A stretch of 60,049 nt of DNA. It comes from an uncultured Paracoccaceae bacterium. Lineage in GTDB: Bacteria; Pseudomonadota; Alphaproteobacteria; Rhodobacterales; Rhodobacteraceae. The translations under genes were made by a program, and so were the position numbers. The notes beneath the pieces are model-generated. The model had not been told where the DNA came from. It worked only from the letters and a program-made list of their open reading frames with translations, and ran no database searches. Below, in pieces: positions 1 to 8,183 of this stretch. The stretch lies in NCBI GenBank assembly GCA_937146765.1, contig CAKZRP010000045.1:1-60049 (forward strand), given 5' to 3'. Positions within the stretch are counted from its first letter, which is position 1; every line of letters starts with the position of its first letter.

Positions 1-240
1 ACCACCACCCGCGAAGAGAGCGCCAAGATGGGCCGCATCACCGACCTGATGCGCTCGGGCGAGGCCTTTGCCGATCTGGGCGTGCCGCCGCTGAACCCGG
101 AGAGCGACCGGGCGATGATCTGCGGCAACCTGGCGTTCAACCTCGAACTCAAGGATCTCTTCGAGAATACCTACCACCTCGAGGAAGGCGCCAACTCCAA
201 GCCCGCGCATTTCGTGGTCGAAAAGGCCTTCCTCGACTGA
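1..240 (+). CDS. fpr: Ferredoxin--NADP(+) reductase, C-terminal fragment
   Basis: The reading frame is open from base 1 and ends at a TGA, so only the last 79 residues are present. They include MGRITDLMRSG, LGVPPLNPE, DRAMICGNLAFN and a terminal VVEKAF, which I recognise as the C-terminal NADP-binding lobe of the bacterial Fpr family. The DRAMICG stretch matches the pyridine-nucleotide site and the final aromatic-containing tail lies near the FAD. Fpr moves electrons between NADPH and ferredoxin or flavodoxin in the cytoplasm. The start, FAD domain and promoter lie outside the window. A strong hairpin without a T-run follows the stop codon. Confidence 0.85.
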   Translation, partial: TTTREESAKMGRITDLMRSGEAFADLGVPPLNPESDRAMICGNLAFNLELKDLFENTYHLEEGANSKPAHFVVEKAFLD

Positions 241-263
241 GGTTGCGACCCGGGTCACGGACT

Positions 264-301
264 GCGCAGGGGCGTCTTCTCCTCGAAGGCGCCCGCTGCG
301 C
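264..301 (+). terminator. Long hairpin after fpr
   Basis: An outer 6-bp stem (264-269 with 296-301) encloses a 10-bp inner stem (270-279 with 285-294, one G-U pair) and a 5-base loop. No run of T follows. It could end fpr transcription with help, protect the 3' end, or belong to the infC leader. Confidence 0.5.
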
Positions 302-446
302 GTTGGCGAAACCAGCGCCGGATCCGGTTGGTTCTGCCGCATTTGCGGTCATAAATCTGTCGGAAACGCCCAGGTTCGCGCCCCTTTCCCGCTTGCAAGA
401 GAGCGGCAGAGCCTTTAAATTCCCGGCTCAAAATTCTGCAATTATC

Positions 447-463
447 AAAGGATAGAACCCATA
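447..463 (+). promoter_or_regulatory. infC ribosome binding site and AUA start codon
   Basis: AAAGGA at 447-452 stands 8 bases before an ATA codon at 461. The conserved IF-3 N-terminus ([20 protein letters not shown]) begins directly after it. The frame is closed upstream by TAA at 416, and no in-frame ATG occurs until the helix well inside the protein. The ATG at 480 is out of frame. A rare start codon is the known device by which IF-3 controls its own translation in enterobacteria (AUU there). Confidence 0.7.
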
Positions 464-1009
464 GCCCGCAGACCTCATAATGCGCCGCCGACCCGTGAAA
501 CCGGCCCGCGCATCAACGAAAAAATCCGCGCTCCCGAAATCCGTCTGATCGGTGCCGACGGCGAAAACGTCGGCGTTGTGCACCCCGCCAAGGCCATGCA
601 GATGGCCGAAGAGGCCGGGCTCGACCTCGTCGAGATCTCGCCCAATGCGACGCCGCCGGTCTGCAAGATCATGGACTTCGGCAAGTTCAAGTATGAACAG
701 CAGAAACGCGAAAGCGAAGCGCGCAAGAAGCAGAAGATCATCGAGGTCAAAGAGGTCAAGTTCCGTCCCAATACGGATACCCACGACTATGACGTGAAGA
801 TGCGCAGCGTCTTCAAGTTCCTTGAAGGCGGCGACAAGGTGAAGGTCACCCTGCGCTTCCGCGGTCGTGAGATGGCGCACCAGAACCTCGGGCGCGACCT
901 TCTGGAGCGGGTGGCTGGAGATGTGAAGGAAGTCGGCAAGATCGAGAGCATGCCCAAGCTGGAAGGCCGCCAGATGGTCATGATGATCGGCCCGCTGCCC
1001 TCGAAGTGA
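461..1009 (+). CDS. infC: Translation initiation factor IF-3
   Basis: Protein of about 182 residues with both IF-3 domains. The N-domain contains [23 protein letters not shown] and [19 protein letters not shown]. The C-domain contains [36 protein letters not shown] and [17 protein letters not shown]-3 binds the 30S subunit, prevents premature 50S joining and proofreads the initiator tRNA and start codon. The start was set at ATA 461 because the conserved N-terminus precedes any in-frame ATG or GTG and a good Shine-Dalgarno sits 8 bases upstream. In-frame ATA at 452 and ATT at 419 are weaker alternatives. rpmI and rplT, which follow infC in many bacteria, are absent; a terminator follows instead. 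Confidence 0.95.
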   Translation: MARRPHNAPPTRETGPRINEKIRAPEIRLIGADGENVGVVHPAKAMQMAEEAGLDLVEISPNATPPVCKIMDFGKFKYEQQKRESEARKKQKIIEVKEVKFRPNTDTHDYDVKMRSVFKFLEGGDKVKVTLRFRGREMAHQNLGRDLLERVAGDVKEVGKIESMPKLEGRQMVMMIGPLPSK

Positions 1010-1086
1010 GGCGCGGCTGACGCCTCAGGCCGATGCTGAGGCCAGGACCCGCCGCAGGTCTGCACGGCCGTAATGGCCAACAGGAA

Positions 1087-1110
1087 CCCCGCAGCCCGCT
1101 GCGGGGTTTT
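1087..1110 (+). terminator. Rho-independent terminator of infC
   Basis: A perfect 8-bp GC stem (1087-1094 with 1099-1106), CCCG loop and TTTT at 1107-1110, about 80 bases past the infC stop codon. Confidence 0.85.
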
Positions 1111-1286
1111 GCCGTTGTGCCGCAGGGCGACCTTGCCCCCGGGGCCCGCGGTGGCGGTCGCTGACGGTCGGAGGCACAATAGATTTCGGTTTTCGCAATT
1201 TGTCCGCAAAATCCCTCCACATCGTTAGAGGAGATTTAACCACGCAAGGTCTAGGCTCCTGGCAGGTTAAACAGGGGTGCCGTTTC

Positions 1287-1925
1287 ATGAGCCTTTCCGA
1301 TATCCAAAGCACTGCCGTGATGGCGATCGGCCCCTGCCGGATCGCATCCCTGTCTCTGGTCGCCCTCCTGCATCAGGACACCGCGATCGAGGGGGACGAG
1401 GCCAGCGAAAAGGCGTTGAAACTCTCCACCAGCCGGATCGAGGCCGCCTGGACGATGCTGTCCGAGGGGCTGGCAGAGCGTCTTGGCGCCAATGACTACC
1501 GCCTGCCGCCCGAGCTGGAAGACCAGCGCCTGGCCTGCCTGCGCATCCTCGAGCCCCTGCACGCCAAGATCTCCGGCCGCGACGGCACCGTGATGTCGCG
1601 CATGGCCAGCCTGCCGAATGTGGCCGAGCTTTGCCTGCACCAGCTGGAGCCGACGATTTCGCGATTTCTCGATGATCTGGTGGCGGCCTTGACCCAAGCC
1701 CAGCGCGAACGGGAGGCCAAGCGGGCCGGCGACATGCTGGAAGCGGTGAAGAATGCCGAGGCCGTGGGCCGCAACATTCGCCTCATTGCCTTCAACGCCT
1801 CGATCGAGGCGGCGCGGATCGGCGATCAGGGCAAGGGCTTTGCGGTGATCGCCACCGAAATTCGCGGCCTTGCCGACCGCACCCAGACGCTCCTGACCAA
1901 TATCGCGGGCTTCCTGCGGGCCTGA
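1287..1925 (+). CDS. Small soluble chemoreceptor-like protein (MCP signalling tip)
   Basis: Protein of 212 residues. The last 63 residues match the hairpin tip of methyl-accepting chemotaxis proteins (IRLIAFNASIEAARIGDQGK then GFAVIATEIRGLADRT), the part that contacts CheA and CheW. There is no transmembrane segment, PAS or HAMP domain that I can see; the first 140 residues are helical and of unknown ligand. It probably acts in the cytoplasm or with another receptor. I chose ATG 1287, which has GGGG a few bases upstream, over GTG-type starts further up. The coiled coil is very short for a full receptor, so it may be a signalling accessory. It ends at a terminator shared with the convergent cox genes. 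Confidence 0.65.
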   Translation: MSLSDIQSTAVMAIGPCRIASLSLVALLHQDTAIEGDEASEKALKLSTSRIEAAWTMLSEGLAERLGANDYRLPPELEDQRLACLRILEPLHAKISGRDGTVMSRMASLPNVAELCLHQLEPTISRFLDDLVAALTQAQREREAKRAGDMLEAVKNAEAVGRNIRLIAFNASIEAARIGDQGKGFAVIATEIRGLADRTQTLLTNIAGFLRA

Positions 1926-1945
1926 TCCACAGGCCCGGCCAAAAC

Positions 1946-1980
1946 AAAGAGGCGCCCTGTCCCGGACAGAGCGCCTCTTT
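1946..1980. terminator. Bidirectional terminator
   Basis: AAAGAGGCGC (1946-1955) pairs with GCGCCTCTTT (1971-1980), with a further CTGTCC/GGACAG stem inside. The A-run and T-run make it usable from both sides, which fits its place between two convergent genes. Confidence 0.85.
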
Positions 1981-1994
1981 CCTGTGTCCGAGCC

Positions 1995-2783
1995 TCAGCG
2001 GGCCGCAGAGACCGCCCGTTTGGTCATCACCCCAACCAGATGGGCGCGATAGGCCTTGGTGCCGTGGATATCGCCGATCATGCCCTCTTGCGCCACCGAA
2101 AGCCCGGCAATGGCATCGGGGCTGAAGTTCGCCGAGAGCGCCGCCTCGGCCTCCCTCCAGCGGAACACCCCCTCTTCCGAGGCCCCGGTGACCGCCACCC
2201 GCACGCCGTCGAAATACTTCGCAACAAAGACACCCACCATGGCAAAGCGCGAGGCCGGCTGCAGGAACTTCTGATAGTTCGCCGCCTCCGGCACTGCAAA
2301 GCGCACCTCGGTGATGATCTCCCCTTCCTCAAGCGCGGTGGTGAACATCCCCTGGAAATAGTCATCCGCCGCAATTTCGCGCGCATGGGTGACAATCACC
2401 GCATTCGAGGCCAAGGCCGCCGCCGGGTAACAGGCCGCCGGGTCGTTGTTGGCGAGGGACCCGCCGATGGTGCCACGATTGCGCACCGCCGGATCGCCAA
2501 TCTGCCCAGCCAGCGCCGCCAGCGCCGGATAGGCGCCAGCGCCCTCCGCCACCTCCGCATGGGTGGTGCCACCGCCAATCGCCAGCAGGCCCTCATCGGT
2601 CTGGCAAATCCCCTTGATCTCGGCAATGCCGCTCAGGCTCACCAGAACCGACGGGCTTGCCAGCCGCTGCTTTAGCGTCGGGATCAGGGTCTGCCCGCCG
2701 CCCAGCGCCTGCGCCTCTTCCGCAGTCAGCGCCTGCACCGCATCCGCCACCGTCGCGGGGCGCGCGAATTCAAACTCATACAT
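1995..2783 (-). CDS. coxM: Molybdenum hydroxylase FAD subunit (CoxM type)
   Basis: Protein of 262 residues with the FAD-binding fold of the CODH/xanthine dehydrogenase medium subunit. The first FAD motif, ALGGGQTLIPTLKQRLASP, lies near residue 26, and the second, RNRGTIGGSLANNDPAACYP, near residue 102. The subunit passes electrons from the 2Fe-2S subunit through FAD to an acceptor. It is the last gene of the structural set, in the order S-L-M when read on the minus strand, as in form II clusters. A 96-base gap containing a dispersed repeat separates it from coxL. I do not see a downstream coxG. The symbol reflects family, not proven CO oxidation. Confidence 0.88.
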   Translation of the reverse strand: MYEFEFARPATVADAVQALTAEEAQALGGGQTLIPTLKQRLASPSVLVSLSGIAEIKGICQTDEGLLAIGGGTTHAEVAEGAGAYPALAALAGQIGDPAVRNRGTIGGSLANNDPAACYPAAALASNAVIVTHAREIAADDYFQGMFTTALEEGEIITEVRFAVPEAANYQKFLQPASRFAMVGVFVAKYFDGVRVAVTGASEEGVFRWREAEAALSANFSPDAIAGLSVAQEGMIGDIHGTKAYRAHLVGVMTKRAVSAAR

Positions 2784-2813
2784 CGCTCATCCTTTCCGAA
2801 GGATCGCCCAAGG

Positions 2814-2870
2814 GGCCCCTTCATCTTCTCATAAATATTCCGGGGAGCGCGAGGGGCAGCGCCCCTCGCA
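2814..2870 (+). repeat. Dispersed intergenic repeat, copy A
   Basis: Contains TTCATCTTCTCATAAATATT, then CCGGGG, then a GC hairpin (2849-2857 with 2861-2869). The same box order recurs near 9450, 18172, 20716 and 31083. This copy lies between coxL and coxM, in the opposite orientation to those genes. Confidence 0.65.
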
Positions 2871-2879
2871 CCCGCCCTC

Positions 2880-5258
2880 TCAGCCCTGCATCGCCGCCCA
2901 GACCCGCGCGGGCGTAAGCGGCATGTCGATATGCATCACATCCTTGCCACCCGAGCGCAGCGCATCCACCACCGCGTTGACCACTGCGGGCGGCGAGCCG
3001 ATGGCCCCAGCCTCGCCACAGCCCTTCACCCCCAGGGGATTATGGGTACAGGGCGTCTGGCACGAGTGATCCACCTGATAAAACGGCAAATCATCCGCAC
3101 GCGGCATGGCGTAATCCATGAAACTCGCCGACAGCAATTGGCCGTTCTCATCATAGACGCAGCCTTCCAACAGCGCCTGACCGATGCCCTGACCAATGCC
3201 ACCATGCACCTGACCGTCAACGATCATCGGGTTGACGATATTGCCAAAGTCATCGGCGGCGGCAAAGCGCTCTATGGTCACCTTGCCGGTCTCTGGATCG
3301 ACCTCCACCTCGCAGGCATAGGCACCGGCCGGATAGGTGAAGTTCGACGGATCGTAAAAGGCCGTCTCCTCCAGCCCCGGCTCGATCTCCTCCAAGGGGT
3401 AGTTGTGCGGCACATAGGCGGCGAGGGTCACATCGCCCCAGGCCACCGATTTATCCGTCCCCGCAACCGAGAATTTGCCGTCTTTCAACTCAATGTCGGC
3501 ATCCGAGGCCTCCATCAGATGGGCGGCGATCTTCTTGGCTTTGGCGATGATCTTCTCGGTCGCCTTCACCATGGCAGAGCCGCCGACGGCCAGCGAACGG
3601 GAGCCATAGGTCCCCATGCCCATCGGTGTGTTGGCAGTGTCGCCGTGTTCGATCTCCACCATATGCTCCGGGATGCCGATCATCTCGGCGATCACCTGCG
3701 GGAAGGACGTCTCATGCCCCTGCCCGTGGCTGTGGCTGCCGGTCATCACCACGATGCCGCCAGTGGCATTCACGCGCACCGTGGCGCTCTCGTAAAGGCC
3801 TGCGCGGGCGCCCAATTGGCCCACGAGGTTCGAGGGCGCGATGCCGCAGGCCTCGATATAGCAGTTCACGCCCAGCCCGCGCAGCTTTCCGGCCTTTTCG
3901 CTCTCCGCGCGGCGGGCGGCAAAGCCTGCCAGATCGGCGATCTCTTCCAGCTTGTCCATGGTGGCGACGTAATCGCCGGTGTCATATTCCACCGCCACAG
4001 GGGTTGCGTAGGGGAATTCGGTGATGAAGTTCTGCCGACGCAGTGCGATGGGGTCCACACCCAGCTCCCGCGCGGCCTTGTCGATGACGCGTTCGAGCTG
4101 GAAGGTCGCCTCCGGTCGGCCCGCGCCGCGATAGGCGTCGACCGGCACCGTATTGGTAAAGACGGCCTTGACGTTCACATAGATCAGCGGTGTGCGGTAA
4201 TTGCCCGCCATCAGCGTGCCATGCAGCCAGGTCGGCACCGAGGGGGCAAAGGTCGACAGATAAGCGCCCATATTGGCGTAGGTCTCGGTCCTGAGCGCGG
4301 TGAAGTTGTTGTCGCCGTCCAGCGCCAGTTCGATCTTGGTCACATGGTCGCGGCCATGGGCGTCGGACATGAAGGCCTCGGAGCGGGTGGAGGTCCATTT
4401 CACCGCGCGATTGAGCGCCTTGGCGGCAAAGGTGCAAAAGGCCTCTTCCGCGTAGTGAAAGATCTTGGAGCCAAAGCCGCCACCCACATCCGGGGCCACC
4501 ACACGCAGCTTGTGCTCGGGGATGCCGAGCACGAAGGCCCCCATCAGGAGCCGGATCACATGCGGGTTCTGGCTGGTGGTATAGAGCGTGCTTTCCCCCG
4601 TCGCGCGGTTGAAATCGCCCACCGCCACGCGCGGCTCCATCGGGTTGGCGACCAGACGGTTGTTGACCAGTTCGAGCGTGGTCACATGGGCTGCCGCGTC
4701 AAAGGCCTTGGCGACCGCGTCCTTGTTTTCCTCCACAAAGCCCCAGTCATAGCAGAGGTTGGAGGTCAGATCGTCATGCACCTTGGGCGCGCCGTCCTGC
4801 AGCGCCGCCTTCATGTCGATCACCGCCGGAAGCTCTTCGATCTCGAGGTCAATCGCCTCGGCCGCGTCGCGCGCCTGTTCGGCGGTTTCGGCCACCACGG
4901 CGGCGATGGGATCGCCCACATGGCGCACCTTGCCCTGGGCGAGCACCGGATGGCCCGGCTCCTGCATCACCTGCCCGTGGCGGTCGGTCACCTGCCAGCC
5001 GCAGGGCAGCCCGCCGACGCCTTCAAAATCCGCGCCGGTAAAGACGCGCAGCACGCCGGGCATGGCGGAGGCCGCAGCGGTGTCGATCGAGGTGATCCGG
5101 CCATGCGCCACATCCGAGCGCAGAAAGGCCACATAGGCCTGACCGTTCACATTGATATCGTCGGTGTAATTTCCGGTTCCGGTCAGGAACCTGATGTCTT
5201 CGCGCCGTTTGGTGGCGGCGCCGATGCCGCTCTCCTTGGCGTCAATATCCTTGGGCAT
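2880..5258 (-). CDS. coxL: Form II CO-dehydrogenase-like molybdenum hydroxylase, large subunit
   Basis: Protein of 792 residues, the usual size for the molybdopterin-binding large subunit. Family marks include [12 protein letters not shown] near residue 17, the VGGGFGSK motif near 258-265, AYRGAGR at 375-381 and the catalytic glutamate region [20 protein letters not shown] near the C-terminus. True aerobic CO dehydrogenases (form I) carry AYXCSFR with an active-site cysteine; AYRGAGR marks form II, whose physiological substrate is debated. The start at 5258 has GGGAGGAG about 8 bases upstream; the frame stays open further up but that stretch is not conserved. Cytoplasmic, with Mo-cofactor inserted by the neighbouring maturation genes. 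Confidence 0.92.
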   Translation of the reverse strand: MPKDIDAKESGIGAATKRREDIRFLTGTGNYTDDINVNGQAYVAFLRSDVAHGRITSIDTAAASAMPGVLRVFTGADFEGVGGLPCGWQVTDRHGQVMQEPGHPVLAQGKVRHVGDPIAAVVAETAEQARDAAEAIDLEIEELPAVIDMKAALQDGAPKVHDDLTSNLCYDWGFVEENKDAVAKAFDAAAHVTTLELVNNRLVANPMEPRVAVGDFNRATGESTLYTTSQNPHVIRLLMGAFVLGIPEHKLRVVAPDVGGGFGSKIFHYAEEAFCTFAAKALNRAVKWTSTRSEAFMSDAHGRDHVTKIELALDGDNNFTALRTETYANMGAYLSTFAPSVPTWLHGTLMAGNYRTPLIYVNVKAVFTNTVPVDAYRGAGRPEATFQLERVIDKAARELGVDPIALRRQNFITEFPYATPVAVEYDTGDYVATMDKLEEIADLAGFAARRAESEKAGKLRGLGVNCYIEACGIAPSNLVGQLGARAGLYESATVRVNATGGIVVMTGSHSHGQGHETSFPQVIAEMIGIPEHMVEIEHGDTANTPMGMGTYGSRSLAVGGSAMVKATEKIIAKAKKIAAHLMEASDADIELKDGKFSVAGTDKSVAWGDVTLAAYVPHNYPLEEIEPGLEETAFYDPSNFTYPAGAYACEVEVDPETGKVTIERFAAADDFGNIVNPMIVDGQVHGGIGQGIGQALLEGCVYDENGQLLSASFMDYAMPRADDLPFYQVDHSCQTPCTHNPLGVKGCGEAGAIGSPPAVVNAVVDALRSGGKDVMHIDMPLTPARVWAAMQG

Positions 5259-5419
5259 AATCCAAACTCCTCCCAGAAAGCGGGCCGGGTCTTGGGGTCT
5301 TTGCGCGTTGGGCTCCTCTTCCCGCCGCGCCGCCTGACCGATCGGTCCGCTGGATTGATACGGGCTACGTTCCTCAGCCCACGGGATGCGGGCTGGCACA
5401 GGTCACTTGGGGGGCGGCG

Positions 5420-5905
5420 TCATTCCGCCGCGATGGAGCTCACATCCTGACCGGAGGCCGCCATGATCGCCTTGACGATATTGTGGTAGCCGGTGCAGCG
5501 GCACAGGTTGCCTTCGAGGTAGTGACGGATCTCCGTCTCGGTGGGCTTGGGGTTTTCCTTCAGCAGCGCGGCTGCCGACATCACCATGCCCGGCGTGCAA
5601 AAGCCGCACTGAAGCCCGTGGTGTTCCTGAAACGCCGCCTGAATCGCGTTGAGCGTGCCATCCGCTGCCGCCTGCCCCTCGATGGTGGCAACCTCGGCGC
5701 CCTCGGCCTCCAGCGCGAGCATGGTGCAGGCTTTCACCGCCTTGCCATCCACATGCACGACGCAAGCGCCGCACTGGCTGGTGTCGCAGCCCACATGGGT
5801 GCCGGTGAGCCCCAGCGTGTCGCGCAGGAACGACACCAGAAGCGTGCGACCTTCGACCTCTCCGGACATGGGTCGTCCGTTCACGGTCATTGTGACCTTC
5901 GTCAT
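5420..5905 (-). CDS. coxS: Molybdenum hydroxylase 2Fe-2S subunit (CoxS type)
   Basis: Protein of 161 residues with both iron-sulfur cluster motifs: [10 protein letters not shown] followed by a later cysteine in VKAC (plant-type [2Fe-2S]), then CGFCTPG and CRCTGYHNI (second [2Fe-2S]). It relays electrons from the Mo site in CoxL to the FAD in CoxM. The start ATG at 5905 follows an AGGGAGG Shine-Dalgarno; a longer version from TTG 5992 adds residues without family similarity. It leads the S-L-M structural order. The 160-base gap to coxL contains no gene I can support. Confidence 0.93.
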   Translation of the reverse strand: MTKVTMTVNGRPMSGEVEGRTLLVSFLRDTLGLTGTHVGCDTSQCGACVVHVDGKAVKACTMLALEAEGAEVATIEGQAAADGTLNAIQAAFQEHHGLQCGFCTPGMVMSAAALLKENPKPTETEIRHYLEGNLCRCTGYHNIVKAIMAASGQDVSSIAAE

Positions 5906-6042
5906 AAATTCCTCCCTAGCTTGAAATTCTTTTGTCTGGCTAGCGTCAGTTAACCACGGGTCAGCAGATGGCGCGAGGATTTTGTATGGCAAGTGACGGG
6001 GCGTGAGATAGCGGCGCTTTAACCGAGCGGCTCAGACGGGAC

Positions 6043-7041
6043 CTATTCCCCGTCCCGCCGTGGCCTTGGCCGGGTCGGGATCTCCTTCAAGAGACCGCCC
6101 ACCCCCATCGCGGCGATATCCGCCGAGGTGACATCCATCCCGCAGACCACCCGTTCCAGCACCCAGTCGGCCCCGTTGAGGGCGGGCGAGCGGGCGCATC
6201 CGGGCAGGCCGATCACCGGCTTTGCCCCAAGGTGCCCGAGGAACAGCAGGTTGCCCGGATCCACCGGCATCCCGAACCGGGTGACCGCGCCGCCCGCCAG
6301 CCGCACCGCTTCGGGCGCCACATCGGCGGGGTCGGAGGTGGCGGAGCCGGTGAGCACAAACAGGACCTCGCCCGGGGCCTCGCGCAGCGCGGCGGCAATC
6401 TCCTCCGCGCGATGCGGCACCACCACACGGGGGCTCAGGGTCATCTGCATCCGGTCGAGCCGCCCCGCCATCGCCGCGCGGCCCTTGTCGGGCGGGGTGT
6501 CCTCGCTGATGCGGGTCTCGATCAGCGTGGCGCTGGCATAGCGCACCGGCAGCACCTGCAGCGCCGCCCAGGCCTTGGTCACCGCCTGCGCCAGATGCAC
6601 CTCCGGCACCGCATAGGCGATGATCTTGATGGTGGCGACCATGCCCTCGGCATCGACGCGGTGATAGTCCGGCACGGTGGCGACCGAGATCATCGGATCG
6701 ACGCTGTTCATCGCCAGGATCTGCTCCGCCCGCACCCGGGTGATGCCCGGCCTGGTGGCATAGAGGTTGACCCGCCCCGCCCCGGCCCCGGAAATCCTGA
6801 GGCCCAGCGCCGCCGCATCCGGCGCCATTGCCTGTGCCAGCCGCAGCGCGGCCTCGTCTTCGTGCAGGTCGCCGGGATCCATGCGGGCCGCGATCACCTC
6901 GCTGCGCCCGGCGGCGCGCAGGTCATCGATGTCGGCCGGGGTCAGCCGGGTGCCCTTGGCGATCCGGCGGCTGGCCCCTTGCAGGGAATGGGCCAGCAGG
7001 GCGCCCTCCGCCTCTGCCAGGGCGAGGGGGCCGAACCTCAT
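6043..7041 (-). CDS. Molybdopterin-binding protein (MoeA/MogA-fold), hydroxylase maturation
   Basis: Protein of 332 residues. The C-terminal half has a MoCF-biosynthesis-type fold: EVLFVLTGSATSDPADVAPE and later GMPVDPGNLLFLGHLGAKP and VIGLPGCARSPALNGADWVL, which resemble the MogA/MoeA molybdopterin site. The N-terminal part resembles the domain in proteins that in relatives are fused to a MobA-like nucleotidyltransferase; that domain is missing here. It probably helps make or modify the Mo cofactor for the adjacent dehydrogenase, perhaps the cytidylated form. Its start overlaps the XdhC stop by 4 bases, indicating translational coupling. Confidence 0.75.
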   Translation of the reverse strand: MRFGPLALAEAEGALLAHSLQGASRRIAKGTRLTPADIDDLRAAGRSEVIAARMDPGDLHEDEAALRLAQAMAPDAAALGLRISGAGAGRVNLYATRPGITRVRAEQILAMNSVDPMISVATVPDYHRVDAEGMVATIKIIAYAVPEVHLAQAVTKAWAALQVLPVRYASATLIETRISEDTPPDKGRAAMAGRLDRMQMTLSPRVVVPHRAEEIAAALREAPGEVLFVLTGSATSDPADVAPEAVRLAGGAVTRFGMPVDPGNLLFLGHLGAKPVIGLPGCARSPALNGADWVLERVVCGMDVTSADIAAMGVGGLLKEIPTRPRPRRDGE

Positions 7042-8063
7042 GCCACCTTGCCCCCGAGCGCGCCTGCGAGCGCACCCCGCAGCACGACGGTCATCTCGGC
7101 GAGGATGGAGACGGCGATTTCCGCCGGGCTGGCGGCGCCGATATCAAGGCCGACCGGGCCGTGGATACGGGCAATGTCCTGCTGGCTGAACCCCTCCGCC
7201 AGCATCCGCTGGTGGCGTTGGCCATGGGTGCGCTTGGAGCCCAGCGCGCCGATATAGAAACACTCCGCCCTGAGGGCCGAGATCAGCGCGGGATCGTCGA
7301 GCTTGGGGTCATGGGTCAGCAGCACCAGCGCGGTGCGGGCATCGAGGCCGAGCTGTTCCACCGCCGCGTCCGGCCAATCCTCAAGGATGCGTTCGCCGGG
7401 AAACCGCGCGGCAGAGCCGAAGGCGGCGCGCGGCTCCACCAGCACCGGGTCATAGCCCGCGATGCGGGCCATCGGCACCAGCGCCTGGGCGATATGCACC
7501 GCCCCCACCACGATCAGCCGCAGGGGCGGGTTGTGAATGGCTACGAAGGTGGTGCCATCCGCCTCGACGCCGGAGCGGTCCATCCGCATCCGCTCAGGGT
7601 AGGAGGCGGCATTGACCAGATGTCCCTTACCGCTCGTCAAGTCCACCTCATAGGCCAGCGCCCGGCGTTCCGCGCGAGCCAGGACCAGCGCCTCCAGCAC
7701 TTCCGGATCCAGCGTGCCGCCGACAGGCTCCAGCAGCACCCGGATGGTGCCGCCACAGGCCAGGCCGACCGCAAAGGCATCGGCATCGCTGACGCCGAAC
7801 TCCAGCAGCCGGTGCTGCCCCCTGGTCAGGGCCTCCTGTGCTTCCAGGATGACGGCGCCCTCGACGCAGCCGCCGGAGACCGAGCCTTCGATGCGGCCAT
7901 CGCCGCCCACCACCAGCTGCGCGCCGGTGCGGCGCGGTGCCGAGCCCCAGGTCTCCACCACGGTGCAGAGCACCGCGCCCAGCCCCTCGCGGTGCCAGGC
8001 GAGCGCCAATTCGGGTGCGTTTTCAAACCGTGGGGTCGCGGCTTGCATCGTATCGCTGGTCAT
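7038..8063 (-). CDS. XdhC/CoxI-family Mo-cofactor chaperone
   Basis: Protein of 341 residues with the two XdhC domains. The N-terminal domain shows TWGSAPRRTGAQLVVGGDG then GSVSGGCVEGAV, with the conserved cysteine. The C-terminal Rossmann-like domain shows LIVVGAVHIAQALVPMA and HDPKLDDPALISAL then YIGALGSKRTH. XdhC proteins bind the Mo cofactor, help sulfurate it and pass it to the apo-hydroxylase. I chose ATG 8063, preceded by GGGAGG, over an upstream in-frame start whose product has no similarity. It overlaps the downstream molybdopterin-binding gene by 4 bases. Confidence 0.88.
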   Translation of the reverse strand: MTSDTMQAATPRFENAPELALAWHREGLGAVLCTVVETWGSAPRRTGAQLVVGGDGRIEGSVSGGCVEGAVILEAQEALTRGQHRLLEFGVSDADAFAVGLACGGTIRVLLEPVGGTLDPEVLEALVLARAERRALAYEVDLTSGKGHLVNAASYPERMRMDRSGVEADGTTFVAIHNPPLRLIVVGAVHIAQALVPMARIAGYDPVLVEPRAAFGSAARFPGERILEDWPDAAVEQLGLDARTALVLLTHDPKLDDPALISALRAECFYIGALGSKRTHGQRHQRMLAEGFSQQDIARIHGPVGLDIGAASPAEIAVSILAEMTVVLRGALAGALGGKVA

Positions 8064-8183
8064 GAAGAGCCTCCCGGGCGCGTCAGGTCTGCGCCACGTC
8101 TTTCTGCCACGTCTTTCTGCCTCAAGCTTGGGCCTACGCGCCCGGATTTCAAGCACAATTCGTGCCAAACTGGAGCGACCCGG

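Noticed and set aside
480..620. ATG 480 as infC start
   Set aside because: It is in another frame than the conserved IF-3 sequence.
1236..1244. TTAACCACG upstream of the chemoreceptor-like gene, also at 5950-5958 near coxS
   Set aside because: Only single CtrA-like half-sites, in different orientation to the genes; too short to claim a regulon.
5336..5347. Palindrome GACCGATCGGTC between coxL and coxS
   Set aside because: A single GC-rich palindrome inside an operon gap is expected by chance at this composition; no partner site was seen.
2931..5450. An 839-codon open frame antisense to coxL
   Set aside because: High-GC genes often leave the opposite strand open. The product has His/Gly/Arg-rich noise and no recognisable motif, while the minus strand encodes a full coxL.
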